Origin: Lachnospiraceae bacterium AM48-27BH | GTDB lineage: Bacteria > Bacillota > Clostridia > Lachnospirales > Lachnospiraceae | Length of the DNA stretch: 53,689 nucleotides | NCBI GenBank assembly: GCA_003478355.1 | Contig: QUFC01000030.1 | Location: forward strand, 1-53,689 | Reading direction: 5' to 3' | In this document: positions 16,528 to 26,322 of the stretch, in pieces | How the letters are laid out: the number at the start of each line of letters is the position of its first letter | Position numbering within the stretch: position 1 is the stretch's first letter | Position numbers and translations under genes: made by a program | Notes under the pieces: generated by a model | Told to the model about the DNA's origin: nothing | Seen by the model: only the letters and a program-made list of their open reading frames with translations | Database searches by the model: none

Positions 16528-19500
16528 ATGTTAAAACCAGCAAAACAACCTCATATCCGGCTAACCGCCCTTTTTCTTTGTGTCACGATGTTTCTTAGCA
16601 CACTCTTTTTCAATGCCCATACCGCTTATGCTGCAGATGGAACCATTGATTATAAGGCAGGAGCCAAAATTCCATACGGGGACTATTATACTTCCCGCAT
16701 GAGCTTTGATGGCAATAACACGGCTTATTGCGTTGAACCATTAAAGAAAACACCGGCTTCCGGAAAGTATCCTTATAACCTTTTGGGAAAAAATTCCCCA
16801 CTCAGAAAAGCTCTTTACTACTTAAACGGTGGATATGGTTATGAAAAGGTAATAAAAGATCAATATTTCCAAGGATGGTCCGATGACAATTCTTATGTCA
16901 TTGGTCATCTGGTCGTTTCCTATATCCATGCAGGAAATAATGGGGACACCGGTGCTTTTCATGGTGCACCTCAAAATTATATTGACAAAGCATTGGAAGT
17001 TGCCAACGCCATTGAAGGGCTTCCTGCCCCACCAGAATCCTTCCGTGCTTTTATCGTTCCTGGCAATGCTTCCCAAACTTTTGCAGGAAGCTGGTATCAG
17101 GTTCCAAACGGCTTTATCGAACTGCAGAAATCCTCTGCCAATACCGATATTTCCGATAAAAATGGCAATTACTCTTTAGAAGGAGCCAAATACGGAATCT
17201 ACAAAGGGGAAGAACTGGTAGAAACTCTTGTTACCGATAAAAAAGGATATGCAAAATCCAAAGAACTGGCAGAAGGAAGTTACACCGTTAAAGAAATCAG
17301 TGCCCCAGAAGGATTTGCTATAGATCCTTCCGCCCATAATGTTACGGTAAAAGCAGAAGGAACATCTACCGTAAAAGTAAAGGATATTCCTCAAAATAAT
17401 CCCGTAAAACTGCTCCTTAAAAAGCTGGATGCTGACACACAGCAAAATTCTGCACAGGGAACCGGCTCTCTCGCCAATGCCGAATTTACAATAAAATTCT
17501 ATACAGAGCAGTCAGCTACCGATCCCGGAGCAAATGGTAAGAAACCGGTTCGCACCTGGATATTGAAAACAGATGCCTCTGGAGAAATCCATTTTACAAA
17601 AGATTATTTGGTATCCGGGGATGAATTTTTCTATGCCAGTGATGGAAAGACCGTCTGCTTCCCACTGGGTACAGTAACCGTACAGGAAACCAAAGCACCT
17701 GCCGGCTATCTTCCAAACGAATCTGTTTTCGTGCAGCAAATCACCAGTACCGGTACGGAAGAAACTATCTCTATTTATAACGCTTCTTCTGTCGAAGAAC
17801 AGGTCTTCCGAGGCGGCGTCAAAATTCAGAAGCGGGATCTGGAAACTCAGGGAACACAAGCACAAGGAACCGCATCGCTTGCAGATGCCGAATTTACCAT
17901 TACCACTTTGAACAAACAGCCGGTATGGGTAGGTGGAAAGCTCTATGAAAATGGTCAGGCAGTACTTACAATTAAATCGGATGCACATGGTATTGCTGCA
18001 AGTGCCGCTGATGCCCTGCCCCTTGGACATTACCGGATTGAAGAAACCAAAGCGCCTTCCGGATACCTAACCGATGGTGCAAAGGCTCTTGAATTTGACA
18101 TCACCCAAAATGGAGAAATCGTAGATTTAACAACAGAAGAGACTTCTGTTTCTAACCAGATTATCCGTGGCGGTGTCAAAATCCAAAAACGGGATCTGGA
18201 AACGGGAGAAGCCAAACCACAGGGAAATGCTTCTTTAAAGGATGCAGAATTTACAATCACCAATCTTGGTCCAAATCCTGTTCTTGTGGATGGAACCCTT
18301 TACGAAAAAGATCAAGTAGTTCTCACTTTGAAGACAGATGAAAAAGGGCTTGCTTCCACAAAAAAAGATACTCTCCCTTATGGACATTACCGGGGTGATG
18401 AGACAAAAGCACCGGAAGGTTATTTGAACGAGGGAAAACTCTCTCAGGAGTTTCATATCACAGAAAATGGGAAAATTTTGGATTTAACTGCAAAAGAAAC
18501 AGCGATTTCCAATCAGGTAATCCGTGGCGATTTAGAATTCGTAAAGGTATCTGACGGAGATTTAAACCGGCTGGCAAATGTCCCATTTTCCATTACCTCC
18601 AAAACTACAGGAGAAAGTCATACCATTGTAACAGACAAAAATGGCTATGCCAGTACCTCCTCAGAATGGAATAAGCACACTACAAATACCAATCGTGGGG
18701 AAACTTCTGAAGACGGAATCTGGTTTGGCTCTTCTAAACCTGATGATACCAAAGGAGCCCTGATTTATGATACCTATATTTTGGAAGAACAACGCTGCGA
18801 TTCCAATGAAGGTATGAACCTCTTAAAAATTGAGGTCTCTGTATATAAAAATCACGTAGTCGTGGATATGGGAACTTTAACGGATGATCAGATTACCATT
18901 GGAACTACTGCCCTTGACAAAGACAGCAACTCCCACTTTGCCAAACCAGAAGAAAAAATCACTCTGGTTGATACCGTAGAATACGAAGGCTTAAAGAAGG
19001 GACAGTCTTATAAGCTCATCGGCACACTGATGGATCAGGAATCCGGAAAGCCAATTGAAATAGATGGAAAACCTGTCACAGCAGAAACCACCTTCAAACC
19101 AAAAAAATCTTCTGGTTCTGCAAAAGTGACCTTTACGTTCAATGCCTCTTCTCTGAAGGGCAAAACAATCGTAGTATTTGAAGAACTGTACCAGGAGGAT
19201 TTAAAACTGGCTGTTCATGCGGACATTACAGATCAGGATCAGACTATCTATTTCCCAGAAATCGGGACCACTGCAAAAGATAAGGAAACAGATATGAATC
19301 TTTCCCAGGCAGATAAAGAAGTTACCCTTGTAGATACGGTAGCTTACAAAAATCTTCTGCCCGGCGAAGAATATGTTATGACTGGAACCCTTATGGATAA
19401 AGAAACCGGAAAACCTGTCGAAATAGATAAGAAAGAGGTTACTGCCGAAACCACATTTACTCCTAAAGAATCCTCTGGAACGGTAGATGTGATTTTTTCT

Positions 19501-20511
19501 TTTGATGGGACTTCCCTTGCCGGAAAAACCGTAGTTGTTTTTGAATCTGCTACTTATGACGGCAAAGAATTTGCAACACACGCTGATCTTGAAGATAATG
19601 GGCAGACCATCTACTTCCCGGAAATTGCTACCACTGCAAAAGACAAAGCAGACGGAGATCATTTTGCCAAAACCGATAAAGAGATTACTATTGTTGATAC
19701 GGTTAAATATAGTAACCTAATTCCAGGAAAAGAGTATGCACTTACCGGTACCTTGATGGACAAAGAGACAAAAGAACCTCTTCAGGCAGATGGTAAACCG
19801 ATTACTGCCACTACGACCTTTACTCCTGAAGATGCCTCTGGCAGTATTGAACTTACCTTTACATTTGATGGCAGCATCCTGTCCGGCAAAACAATTGTTG
19901 TCTTTGAGTCTTTAACGTATCAGGAAAAAGAGATTGCTGTTCACGCCGATATAGAAGACCATGAACAGTCTATCTACTTCCCGGGAATTGGAACTACTGC
20001 GAAGGACAAAGCGGATGGGGATCAGGAAGCCGTTGCTACGAAAGAAGTAACCATCATTGACACCGTATCCTACCAAAATCTGATTCCGGATACTCCATAC
20101 AAACTGGTCGGCACACTGATGGACAAAACAACCCAAAAGGAAGTTATGATTGATGGAAAACCTGTCACGGCAGAAACAGAATTTACACCAAAGGATTCCA
20201 ATGGTTCTGTCGAAGTCATCTTCACTTTTGATGGAAGCACATTGGCTGGACATGATGTAGTCGTTTTTGAAAAACTTTTTTCCCTTGAAGGAGAAACAGC
20301 ACTTGAAATTGCTTCCCATGAGGATCTGGACGATAAAGGACAAACGATAAAACTTACGGAAGCTCCAAAAGACACACCTGAACCTTCCAAACCAGTCAAG
20401 ACCGGAGATGAAACAACCGTTCTTCCTTATCTTTTACTGGCAGGTGCCGCACTCCTCTTTGCTGCAGGATTTGGTATCTTATATATCCGTAAGCGGAAAA
20501 AAGATAAGTAA
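16528..20511 (+). CDS. Giant surface adhesin: thioester-like head, Cna-B domains, four VaFE repeats, sortase anchor
   Basis: A 1327-residue wall-anchored protein. A signal peptide ends near residue 36 (AHTAYA). A thioester-domain-like head follows with Cys in TAYCVEPLK, although the partner Gln motif is not obvious. Then come Cna-B/SpaA-type domains, two of them near-identical in opening (GGVKIQKRDLET at about 429 and 548). Four VaFE repeats of about 121 residues start near 790, 911, 1032 and 1153, each with TTAKDK (or TTALDK), VDTV or IDTV, GTLMDK or GTLMDQ, and VVFE. Such repeats form internal ester or isopeptide bonds. The C-terminus has PVKTGD, a variant sortase signal, a membrane helix and RKRKKDK. 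It likely mediates mating-pair or host contact. It starts after AAGGAGGAG. Confidence 0.9.
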   Translation: MLKPAKQPHIRLTALFLCVTMFLSTLFFNAHTAYAADGTIDYKAGAKIPYGDYYTSRMSFDGNNTAYCVEPLKKTPASGKYPYNLLGKNSPLRKALYYLNGGYGYEKVIKDQYFQGWSDDNSYVIGHLVVSYIHAGNNGDTGAFHGAPQNYIDKALEVANAIEGLPAPPESFRAFIVPGNASQTFAGSWYQVPNGFIELQKSSANTDISDKNGNYSLEGAKYGIYKGEELVETLVTDKKGYAKSKELAEGSYTVKEISAPEGFAIDPSAHNVTVKAEGTSTVKVKDIPQNNPVKLLLKKLDADTQQNSAQGTGSLANAEFTIKFYTEQSATDPGANGKKPVRTWILKTDASGEIHFTKDYLVSGDEFFYASDGKTVCFPLGTVTVQETKAPAGYLPNESVFVQQITSTGTEETISIYNASSVEEQVFRGGVKIQKRDLETQGTQAQGTASLADAEFTITTLNKQPVWVGGKLYENGQAVLTIKSDAHGIAASAADALPLGHYRIEETKAPSGYLTDGAKALEFDITQNGEIVDLTTEETSVSNQIIRGGVKIQKRDLETGEAKPQGNASLKDAEFTITNLGPNPVLVDGTLYEKDQVVLTLKTDEKGLASTKKDTLPYGHYRGDETKAPEGYLNEGKLSQEFHITENGKILDLTAKETAISNQVIRGDLEFVKVSDGDLNRLANVPFSITSKTTGESHTIVTDKNGYASTSSEWNKHTTNTNRGETSEDGIWFGSSKPDDTKGALIYDTYILEEQRCDSNEGMNLLKIEVSVYKNHVVVDMGTLTDDQITIGTTALDKDSNSHFAKPEEKITLVDTVEYEGLKKGQSYKLIGTLMDQESGKPIEIDGKPVTAETTFKPKKSSGSAKVTFTFNASSLKGKTIVVFEELYQEDLKLAVHADITDQDQTIYFPEIGTTAKDKETDMNLSQADKEVTLVDTVAYKNLLPGEEYVMTGTLMDKETGKPVEIDKKEVTAETTFTPKESSGTVDVIFSFDGTSLAGKTVVVFESATYDGKEFATHADLEDNGQTIYFPEIATTAKDKADGDHFAKTDKEITIVDTVKYSNLIPGKEYALTGTLMDKETKEPLQADGKPITATTTFTPEDASGSIELTFTFDGSILSGKTIVVFESLTYQEKEIAVHADIEDHEQSIYFPGIGTTAKDKADGDQEAVATKEVTIIDTVSYQNLIPDTPYKLVGTLMDKTTQKEVMIDGKPVTAETEFTPKDSNGSVEVIFTFDGSTLAGHDVVVFEKLFSLEGETALEIASHEDLDDKGQTIKLTEAPKDTPEPSKPVKTGDETTVLPYLLLAGAALLFAAGFGILYIRKRKKDK

Positions 20512-20531
20512 CTATCAATAGATATGCTCAC

Positions 20532-20553
20532 AGGCAGCTTATTACGGCTGCCT
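20532..20553 (+). other. Short GC-rich hairpin after the adhesin gene
   Basis: A seven-bp inverted repeat (20532-20538 with 20547-20553) around an eight-base loop. No proper T-run follows, so termination would be weak. It may stabilise the adhesin mRNA end or modulate the downstream genes. Confidence 0.45.
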
Positions 20554-20571
20554 GCTATAAAGGTGATGAAT

Positions 20572-20934
20572 ATGGAACAATCTCGTTGTAATGCCGATGC
20601 CAAACACATCCGGCATTTTTTAGATATTTGTGATGGAAATTGGCATTCCTGTATTTATGTTCGCTGTGTTTCCTGTAAAACCCCAGGTTATTGTAATGGC
20701 CCACACTTCTTATATCATCCAGATGAAAACGGCAGTCCATGTGTCCTGCCCATGGCAGATGCCCGTATGCTCTTCTCCCGCATACCGGAACCAACGGAAT
20801 GTCTATCCGCCATAACACTGGAACAATTTCAGTCTTTATATGGACTCTACTTTGCAAAAGAAGCATTGACCGATAAGCCATGTCCTTGTTTTGCTTTACT
20901 GCGGCACCAGGAAGCATCTCATTATCACTGGTAA
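20572..20934 (+). CDS. Small Cys-rich hypothetical ICE protein
   Basis: A 120-residue protein with several Cys and His residues (CVSCKTPGYCNGPHF and CPCF), suggesting metal binding, but no family I can name. The start is ATG 20572 after AAAGGTG; ATG 20566 is the alternative. It follows the adhesin in the same direction. No function is proposed. Confidence 0.55.
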   Translation: MEQSRCNADAKHIRHFLDICDGNWHSCIYVRCVSCKTPGYCNGPHFLYHPDENGSPCVLPMADARMLFSRIPEPTECLSAITLEQFQSLYGLYFAKEALTDKPCPCFALLRHQEASHYHW

Positions 20935-20987
20935 AAGGTTGCACTTTTGGCACTTTCTGCGTACAGGATAAGAAAGGAGGCGATTTT

Positions 20988-21257
20988 ATGTTGAATTTCA
21001 CTGCTATGATTCAAGGAATCGATACAATATTTACGAACTTTATTTTTATTCCTGCACTTTTAATCCTGTACCTGAAGTTTCGTCCGAGAAAGCCCTGGAA
21101 CAAACGCACCAGAAATCTGTATCGGCTATGTATAGCTCTGATTTCTGTTTATGTCATCCGGATTTTCTGTGCAGGGTTCATCTTTACACCAGTAAATTAC
21201 TCACGTTTTGCAGACAGCGGTTTCTTTCCGCTTATCAAGGCACTGTTCTATTCTTAG
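20988..21257 (+). CDS. Small membrane protein, unknown
   Basis: An 89-residue protein with two hydrophobic helices (about 12-28 and 45-66) separated by a basic RPRKPWNKRTR segment. The start at 20988 is set by GAAAGGAGG. It sits in the transfer region with the same orientation. No known motif. A short noncoding gap follows before the zinc-finger gene. Confidence 0.55.
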   Translation: MLNFTAMIQGIDTIFTNFIFIPALLILYLKFRPRKPWNKRTRNLYRLCIALISVYVIRIFCAGFIFTPVNYSRFADSGFFPLIKALFYS

Positions 21258-21380
21258 ATTTTCTGCCATTTTGTGCCATTTAGTCCGAATCTGGGAGTAG
21301 TTTCTATGCCCATCCTATGGGAATTCATCACCTGCTTTCTTACAATATACGTATAAAACACGTAAGCGAGGTGAATCTTT

Positions 21381-21791
21381 ATGAAACAGAAACAAATCCG
21401 CTGCCCATACTGCGGCAGCATCGCAATTTTAAGGGATGCGTCCTATGTATATGGAAATAAAGCGAAAGATGGAAAACTCTATGTGTGCAGTCACTTCCCA
21501 CAGTGTAATTCTTATGTAGGAGTTCATCCTGGCACTACCAATGCCAAAGGAAAACTGGCAAACAAAGAGCTTCGGCAAAAAAGGATCCAAGCACACCGGG
21601 TATTTGACCAGATATGGCTAAACCACATCTTTACGAAATCGGAGGCTTACCGCTGGATTGCTGATAAATTCTGTCTGACTGCCAAGGAAGCACACATCGG
21701 AGAATTTAGCACTTATATGTGTGATCAACTAATTCTGGAATCCATGAAGATTCTGGAGAATAACCATATCCCTCTCAGGGCCATTGGTTGA
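21381..21791 (+). CDS. Zinc-finger-containing protein (DUF3268-like)
   Basis: A 136-residue protein with an N-terminal zinc ribbon made from CPYCGS and CSHFPQC, followed by a helical region. It resembles the zinc-finger proteins regularly found with ICE sigma-like factors. It starts at ATG 21381 after GCGAGGTG and ends four bases into the upstream frame of the sigma-like gene. A role in nucleic acid binding is likely; more cannot be said. Confidence 0.7.
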   Translation: MKQKQIRCPYCGSIAILRDASYVYGNKAKDGKLYVCSHFPQCNSYVGVHPGTTNAKGKLANKELRQKRIQAHRVFDQIWLNHIFTKSEAYRWIADKFCLTAKEAHIGEFSTYMCDQLILESMKILENNHIPLRAIG

Positions 21792-21805
21792 AAGGGGGGA
21801 TATGT

Positions 21806-22375
21806 ATGATCATCCCGATGACAGATGATGAACGCCGATTGACAGAGGAGTACTTATATTTGGTACCTGAAATGGTAAAAAAATTGACTTCCCGTTGTGC
21901 TTATGTCTCATACGATGAGCAGCAAGACCTTCTGCAAGCCGGAAACTTAGCTTTATGCAAAGCCGCCATGAACTATGACAACACCCGTCCCTTTGCAGTT
22001 TACGCCAAAGTTGCCATACGAAATGCCATTTACAGTTATTGGAGAAAACTGCAAAAAGAACGAAAATACACCTGTTCCATGTATGCATCTTCCGAATTTG
22101 ACATGGAACCCCTGCTTGTAGACCAAAAAACCGAACTATGGCAGGAACAATGTATGAACCAGGAACCCATTTATAAGCACCTGCAGTCCTTAGAAGCGAG
22201 AAGCTGCAATACACTAAGAAAAGGAATACATGCCCTGCTCCTGCAGCAAAAAGGATATACCAACCAAGAAATTTCCAAACATTATGGTGTCCCAATGAAT
22301 CATGTCCGGGCATGGCAAAGCAAAGCCCGGAAATACTTACAGCAGGATACCAAATTATATACTCTTTTATCTTGA
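21806..22375 (+). CDS. Sigma-70-like RNA polymerase factor of the ICE
   Basis: A 189-residue protein with a region-2-like part (EQQDLLQAGNLALCKAAMNYD and FAVYAKVAIRNAIYSYWRK) and a C-terminal helix-turn-helix (YTNQEISKHYGVPMNHVRAWQSKAR). The DLLQ, AIR and YW motifs are those of sigma region 2, which binds core polymerase and the -10 element. The start at 21806 follows AAAGGGGGG. It probably directs transcription of transfer genes or regulates ICE timing. Its own promoter target is unknown. Confidence 0.83.
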   Translation: MIIPMTDDERRLTEEYLYLVPEMVKKLTSRCAYVSYDEQQDLLQAGNLALCKAAMNYDNTRPFAVYAKVAIRNAIYSYWRKLQKERKYTCSMYASSEFDMEPLLVDQKTELWQEQCMNQEPIYKHLQSLEARSCNTLRKGIHALLLQQKGYTNQEISKHYGVPMNHVRAWQSKARKYLQQDTKLYTLLS

Positions 22376-22388
22376 AGGGAGAACGATT

Positions 22389-23075
22389 ATGCTGACACTT
22401 TATACTGCAGTCGGAATCCTACGATTCCAGGATTCCATAAAGGAACATAAAACACCGACTGTTATCAATAACCGGCAGGAATACGGACTGACAGAAGAAG
22501 AATTCTTTCTGTGGAGCAGCCTCGCATTTCAAATCCGACAGATCCATGAATTGCAGTCTGCTTTTTCCGAACGCTTGAAAAAACATCACCGTTCGGAAAA
22601 TATCCCCATTGAACCTTACCTGAATCGGCTGCTGCTTCGAGGACTGGTTGTAAAAGGGGATGGTTTAACTGGTGTGGATGCCCTGTACCGCCTCTTAGGA
22701 GAACTTTATATCAGCCCATTGCAGGACAGTTTTTCAGTACGGCTTTTTACCTGCATCTATCTCTGCATGAAGAAAAAACTGCACACAAAGGAACTGATCC
22801 ATTATCTAAAAAAGCCGGCACGGACTGCTATAGAGGACACGGTACTCCAAATAGCAAAAAAAGTACAGATTTCTACGGCAGAGCTTGTAACCTGTGTAGA
22901 ACAGGGCATCCATCCACAAAATACAGAGCAACTTTTGACGCAGCTCTATGAAACCTCGGATGCAACATTCCGTACCCTGGCACAGGATATCCAATTCACC
23001 CATGCCGGTTATCCTGTACTGGAAGCCATCAGTAATTTGTACCTCAATAAACAGATTGCATTTGAAAAATTATAG
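22389..23075 (+). CDS. Hypothetical ICE protein, possibly regulatory
   Basis: A 228-residue, mainly helical soluble protein with no catalytic motif I recognise. The start at 22389 follows GAAGGGAG. It directly follows the sigma-like factor (13-base gap) and precedes a small membrane protein (13-base gap), so all three form one operon. A partner or antagonist of the sigma-like factor is a reasonable guess from position, not from sequence. Confidence 0.6.
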   Translation: MLTLYTAVGILRFQDSIKEHKTPTVINNRQEYGLTEEEFFLWSSLAFQIRQIHELQSAFSERLKKHHRSENIPIEPYLNRLLLRGLVVKGDGLTGVDALYRLLGELYISPLQDSFSVRLFTCIYLCMKKKLHTKELIHYLKKPARTAIEDTVLQIAKKVQISTAELVTCVEQGIHPQNTEQLLTQLYETSDATFRTLAQDIQFTHAGYPVLEAISNLYLNKQIAFEKL

Positions 23076-23088
23076 GAAGGAGCAAATT

Positions 23089-23529
23089 ATGCCAAAACCA
23101 TTTCTTAATAAGCTGATTGTCCATGGGGCAATCGGCTTTTTCTGTGTCCTATTTGGATGTATTTACGGATTTATAACAGACGACCAGATATTTCTCCTTA
23201 TGAGTCTTTGCATCGGTGTTGGAACTGCCATACGAATTGTGAGTCTGCTACATACCATCAAGATGCATGACTATACCGAATTAACTGGAACCTGTACAAA
23301 ACGTGAAGTCAGCCCACTTACCAAGAAACAGAAAATTATTTTCCGTTCCACTGACCAGAAAGAATATCACTTTACATTCGATAAAAATATCCGCCTTTTA
23401 TCTGGACATTATTATCGCCTATATTTCCGGAATGTAGCAAACCTTTCGGGTGAAGAAAAGGTTACTCCGGATTTACTTGCGTATGAGGAATTATCCCTAA
23501 ATGAAGATGTTTCCCCGAAGAACTCTTAG
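23089..23529 (+). CDS. Two-helix membrane protein, unknown
   Basis: A 146-residue protein with two N-terminal membrane helices (about 9-29 and 33-55) and a beta-rich cytoplasmic or extracellular domain (about 60-130). The start at 23089 is preceded by AGGAAGGAG. It is the last gene of this backbone operon before the AT-rich RiPP cassette. No family recognised. Confidence 0.6.
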   Translation: MPKPFLNKLIVHGAIGFFCVLFGCIYGFITDDQIFLLMSLCIGVGTAIRIVSLLHTIKMHDYTELTGTCTKREVSPLTKKQKIIFRSTDQKEYHFTFDKNIRLLSGHYYRLYFRNVANLSGEEKVTPDLLAYEELSLNEDVSPKNS

Positions 23530-23546
23530 ATTTCTTCTCTAAATAC

Positions 23547-23587
23547 AATAGAAGTGGATATGCCACTTTCACATACCCACTTCTATT
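23547..23587 (+). terminator. Hairpin terminating the backbone operon
   Basis: An 11-bp perfect inverted repeat (23547-23557 with 23577-23587). The T-run after it is poor, so it may be a weak terminator. It marks the left border of the RiPP cassette. Confidence 0.55.
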
Positions 23588-23806
23588 ATGCTTTATAAGT
23601 TTTCCTTCTGCCGTCCCAGTGAAATGACAAAAACCACTCCGAACTACCACGTATTCTGTCTCAAGGATGACAGCATAACAGCAATCGCAGGGAATAATAA
23701 TCTATTGTATTCCAGAAGACTCTTCAAAAAATGGACAGTGCTTTCACTTTCAGGGTTTCAAAATGCAGTAACAATATCTTTTATTTTTCTACTGTGACCA
23801 ATTTTT
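23588..23806. other. Intergenic border of the RiPP cassette with a coding-like remnant
   Basis: No convincing gene. On the minus strand around 23640-23670 a short frame reads EYVVVRSG. A similar EYVVVRS stretch lies at the other border near 30720, and the DNA differences fall mostly at third codon positions. This suggests two copies of the same former gene flanking the cassette. The downstream part up to the kinase stop shows nothing. Confidence 0.35.
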
Positions 23807-24688
23807 TCATATTAAGGGCAACTTTATACTGACAGTGAAAATTCCCGCTTCATAATTCACTTGAATATCACCACTTATTTGTATTACTAGCTTTCTAGTA
23901 GCATACAATCCGATACCACTGCTTTTTATCCTTGCTTCATCTTTTGTGTAAAACAAATCAAATATAGATTTTAATTCTTCATCACTAATATAATCAGAAG
24001 GATTGCTTATTTGTATATGACAATACTCGGATTCTCCCCACATGTAAAACATTATATCACCAGTACTATACTTTAAAGCATTATCTATTAAATTACATAA
24101 AATTCTAATTAATATTTTCTCTTGAGCAAGTATCCAAATGTTTCCATGTGGCAGTCTAATATCTAATTGTTCTGAGGCACGTTTTGAATTTTGAATATAT
24201 TCCTTTAACAAAGAAGTGACTACCTCTGTAATATTGACTGATTTCATATCAACTTCGCTCTCTATTGCTTCACTCCAAAACAATAAATATAAATCGTCTA
24301 CTAATTTTTTTAAATAATCCGCCTTTTTTTCAATATGTTCTATATAGCTATTAACAGGTTCATTCACATTTTTTTCTAATCTAATTAACTGCAAGTAACC
24401 AATAATAACAGTTAATGGAGTACGTAAATCGTGTGATAAATTTGCTACCATCTTTTTAAAATTTTTATCCTGTTTTTTTAGCTGATGTTCTTTTCGTTCA
24501 TCTTCTTTAATTCGCTTGTTGATACTAAGTGCAAGGTTCTCAATATCTTTATCCAATACATTGACCGAGTAGATATGCTCATTATGTTCTATCCATTCTA
24601 TAATTCTTCTAATTTCCCTCTTCAGATGAAAAATGTATAATATGCCTAATAATATAAACACTCCTGTTATTAAAAAGACAACTAGCAA
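23807..24688 (-). CDS. Sensor histidine kinase of the RiPP cassette
   Basis: A 293-residue kinase with one N-terminal membrane helix (1-20) and no extracellular sensor loop, as in intramembrane-sensing kinases linked to peptide antibiotic transporters. It has the H-box NLSHDLRTPLT with His86, the N-box NLIDNALKYS and a G-box in SSGIGLYATRKLV. The start is TTG 24688 after AAGGAG. It is 13 bases behind the exporter gene. Its likely partner is the response regulator at 29800-30473 at the other end of the cassette. It would sense the peptide or cell-envelope stress. Confidence 0.9.
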   Translation of the reverse strand: MLVVFLITGVFILLGILYIFHLKREIRRIIEWIEHNEHIYSVNVLDKDIENLALSINKRIKEDERKEHQLKKQDKNFKKMVANLSHDLRTPLTVIIGYLQLIRLEKNVNEPVNSYIEHIEKKADYLKKLVDDLYLLFWSEAIESEVDMKSVNITEVVTSLLKEYIQNSKRASEQLDIRLPHGNIWILAQEKILIRILCNLIDNALKYSTGDIMFYMWGESEYCHIQISNPSDYISDEELKSIFDLFYTKDEARIKSSGIGLYATRKLVIQISGDIQVNYEAGIFTVSIKLPLI

Positions 24689-24701
24689 ACTTCATATCTC
24701 C

Positions 24702-26303
24702 TTATAATATTAGAATCTCATCACATGTATTCAAGATTGCATTATCATGTGAAACAATAATAATTATTTTATGATTTTTAATTTGATCGATCAACTGTAA
24801 AAATTGTTTTTTTCCACTCTCATCCATAGCTGAGGTAGGCTCATCAAAAATCATTACCTGACCGTCTTGCACTACTTGGCGAATAATTGCAATTTTTTGC
24901 TTTTCTCCACCGGAAATATTACTTGACTTTTCATTAATTTGCAAATCCCAATTATCTCTTTTCAAAATACTATCACCAAAGCAATCAACGGCTCTCTGTA
25001 TACATTTTACATCAAGCTTTCGATATAAAGCAATATTATTATATATTGTATCTGCTATTAAAGTCGGCTCCTGTTCTGTTACACTGATTACATGTTCTCT
25101 TATATAATCCATATCTAAATTTCTCATTTCTGTATCGTTCCATATTATATTCCCTTGATATTCATCTACATACATACCCATTAAAATTTTAATAAGTGTA
25201 CTTTTCCCACATCCGTTTTCTCCTTTCAATCCATAAACTTTCCCCTTTTTTAAGTTTGTAGAAAAACTTTTTATGGTTTCTTTCTGGTCATATGCAAAAT
25301 TCAAATCCTGAATTCTAATTTGTTTGATTTCATTAAGTCTTATACACCCCTTAGACTGCTCCTTAATTTCTAAAATAGATTTTATACGTTCAAAGGATAC
25401 ATAAGCCTCTTGGTATTCTTGACCGTATGCCACTATTTCTTTTCCATATTCCAAAATCATATTAAAATATACTGAAATCATATAGAAATATCCTATTTGC
25501 ATATCTCCAGTAAGTATCTTTTTTCCTCCAATCCAAAGTAAAATGCATACAGATATTGCCCCTACAATCCCTTCAAGATTTGCAAATGCCTGGATAGTCG
25601 CTTGTTGTTTAAATATAGATCGATATAATTTTTGATATGATGCTACTAACCTATTTGAAAAAAATGAATCCATACTATGTATTTTTATAAACTCTATTTT
25701 TTCTAATTGTTCCTGCAGTCTGGAGAAGAAATTGGATTTCTCCTCTTTCATTCCATAACTGCAATTATAAATACGCTTTTTGAAGCCAATATATATAAAA
25801 AAATAAAGTGCTAATAAAAACATTGTAACTATAAAAGCAATCGAATCCATTTTCCAAATCATAAATAAGATTATACCCGCTGAAAAAACTGAAAATATCA
25901 ATTCAGTCAAGGAGCTGATGAAAAAAATAAGTACATCATTCGCATCATTGTTTATCCTTTGAGATAAGTACGATAAATCAGTTCTGCCAATTACGAGTGG
26001 CGAAACTTTTTTTAAATGATTTACAATTTCGAAATTTAATGAAAATGCTGCATTAGTCTGTATCCTTATATAAAGTATTTTATTGACATAGCAGACAATT
26101 TCCTTACCAACATACAATAACAGTAATAAAAATATGAATTTTAACATTGCTGAATATGTTGTTTCCACATTAAACATATTAATAAATTGTCCCATAGCAG
26201 CCGGTATAAATGTATTTAACCCGCACAGTATAATACCCAACAAAAAATATATCCCATATTCTATTTTATATTGAAAAACATATTTACTGCAAAATTTTAT
26301 CAT
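24702..26303 (-). CDS. ABC exporter (fused permease and ATPase) for the RiPP
   Basis: A 533-residue half-transporter with about six N-terminal membrane helices and a C-terminal ATPase: Walker A GENGCGKST near 362, signature NISGGEKQK and Walker B VMIFDEPTSAMD. It lacks an N-terminal C39 peptidase domain, so any leader must be removed by another enzyme, or the precursor is exported whole. It lies between the radical SAM maturase (19-base gap) and the kinase. The start at 26303 follows GGGAG. Peptide export is inferred from context. Confidence 0.92.
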   Translation of the reverse strand: MIKFCSKYVFQYKIEYGIYFLLGIILCGLNTFIPAAMGQFINMFNVETTYSAMLKFIFLLLLLYVGKEIVCYVNKILYIRIQTNAAFSLNFEIVNHLKKVSPLVIGRTDLSYLSQRINNDANDVLIFFISSLTELIFSVFSAGIILFMIWKMDSIAFIVTMFLLALYFFIYIGFKKRIYNCSYGMKEEKSNFFSRLQEQLEKIEFIKIHSMDSFFSNRLVASYQKLYRSIFKQQATIQAFANLEGIVGAISVCILLWIGGKKILTGDMQIGYFYMISVYFNMILEYGKEIVAYGQEYQEAYVSFERIKSILEIKEQSKGCIRLNEIKQIRIQDLNFAYDQKETIKSFSTNLKKGKVYGLKGENGCGKSTLIKILMGMYVDEYQGNIIWNDTEMRNLDMDYIREHVISVTEQEPTLIADTIYNNIALYRKLDVKCIQRAVDCFGDSILKRDNWDLQINEKSSNISGGEKQKIAIIRQVVQDGQVMIFDEPTSAMDESGKKQFLQLIDQIKNHKIIIIVSHDNAILNTCDEILIL

Positions 26304-26322
26304 TCCAATTCTCCCTGCTATT

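Noticed and set aside
19201..20399. Long minus-strand frames inside the adhesin gene
   Set aside because: They are shadows caused by the repetitive codon pattern of the VaFE repeats.
16528..20511. Repeats in this gene as a CRISPR-like or IS repeat array
   Set aside because: The roughly 363-base periodicity is in frame and encodes VaFE protein domains.
23588..23797. Plus-strand 69-codon frame before the kinase gene
   Set aside because: No ribosome site, no coding bias, and the opposite strand shows the better coding-like remnant.
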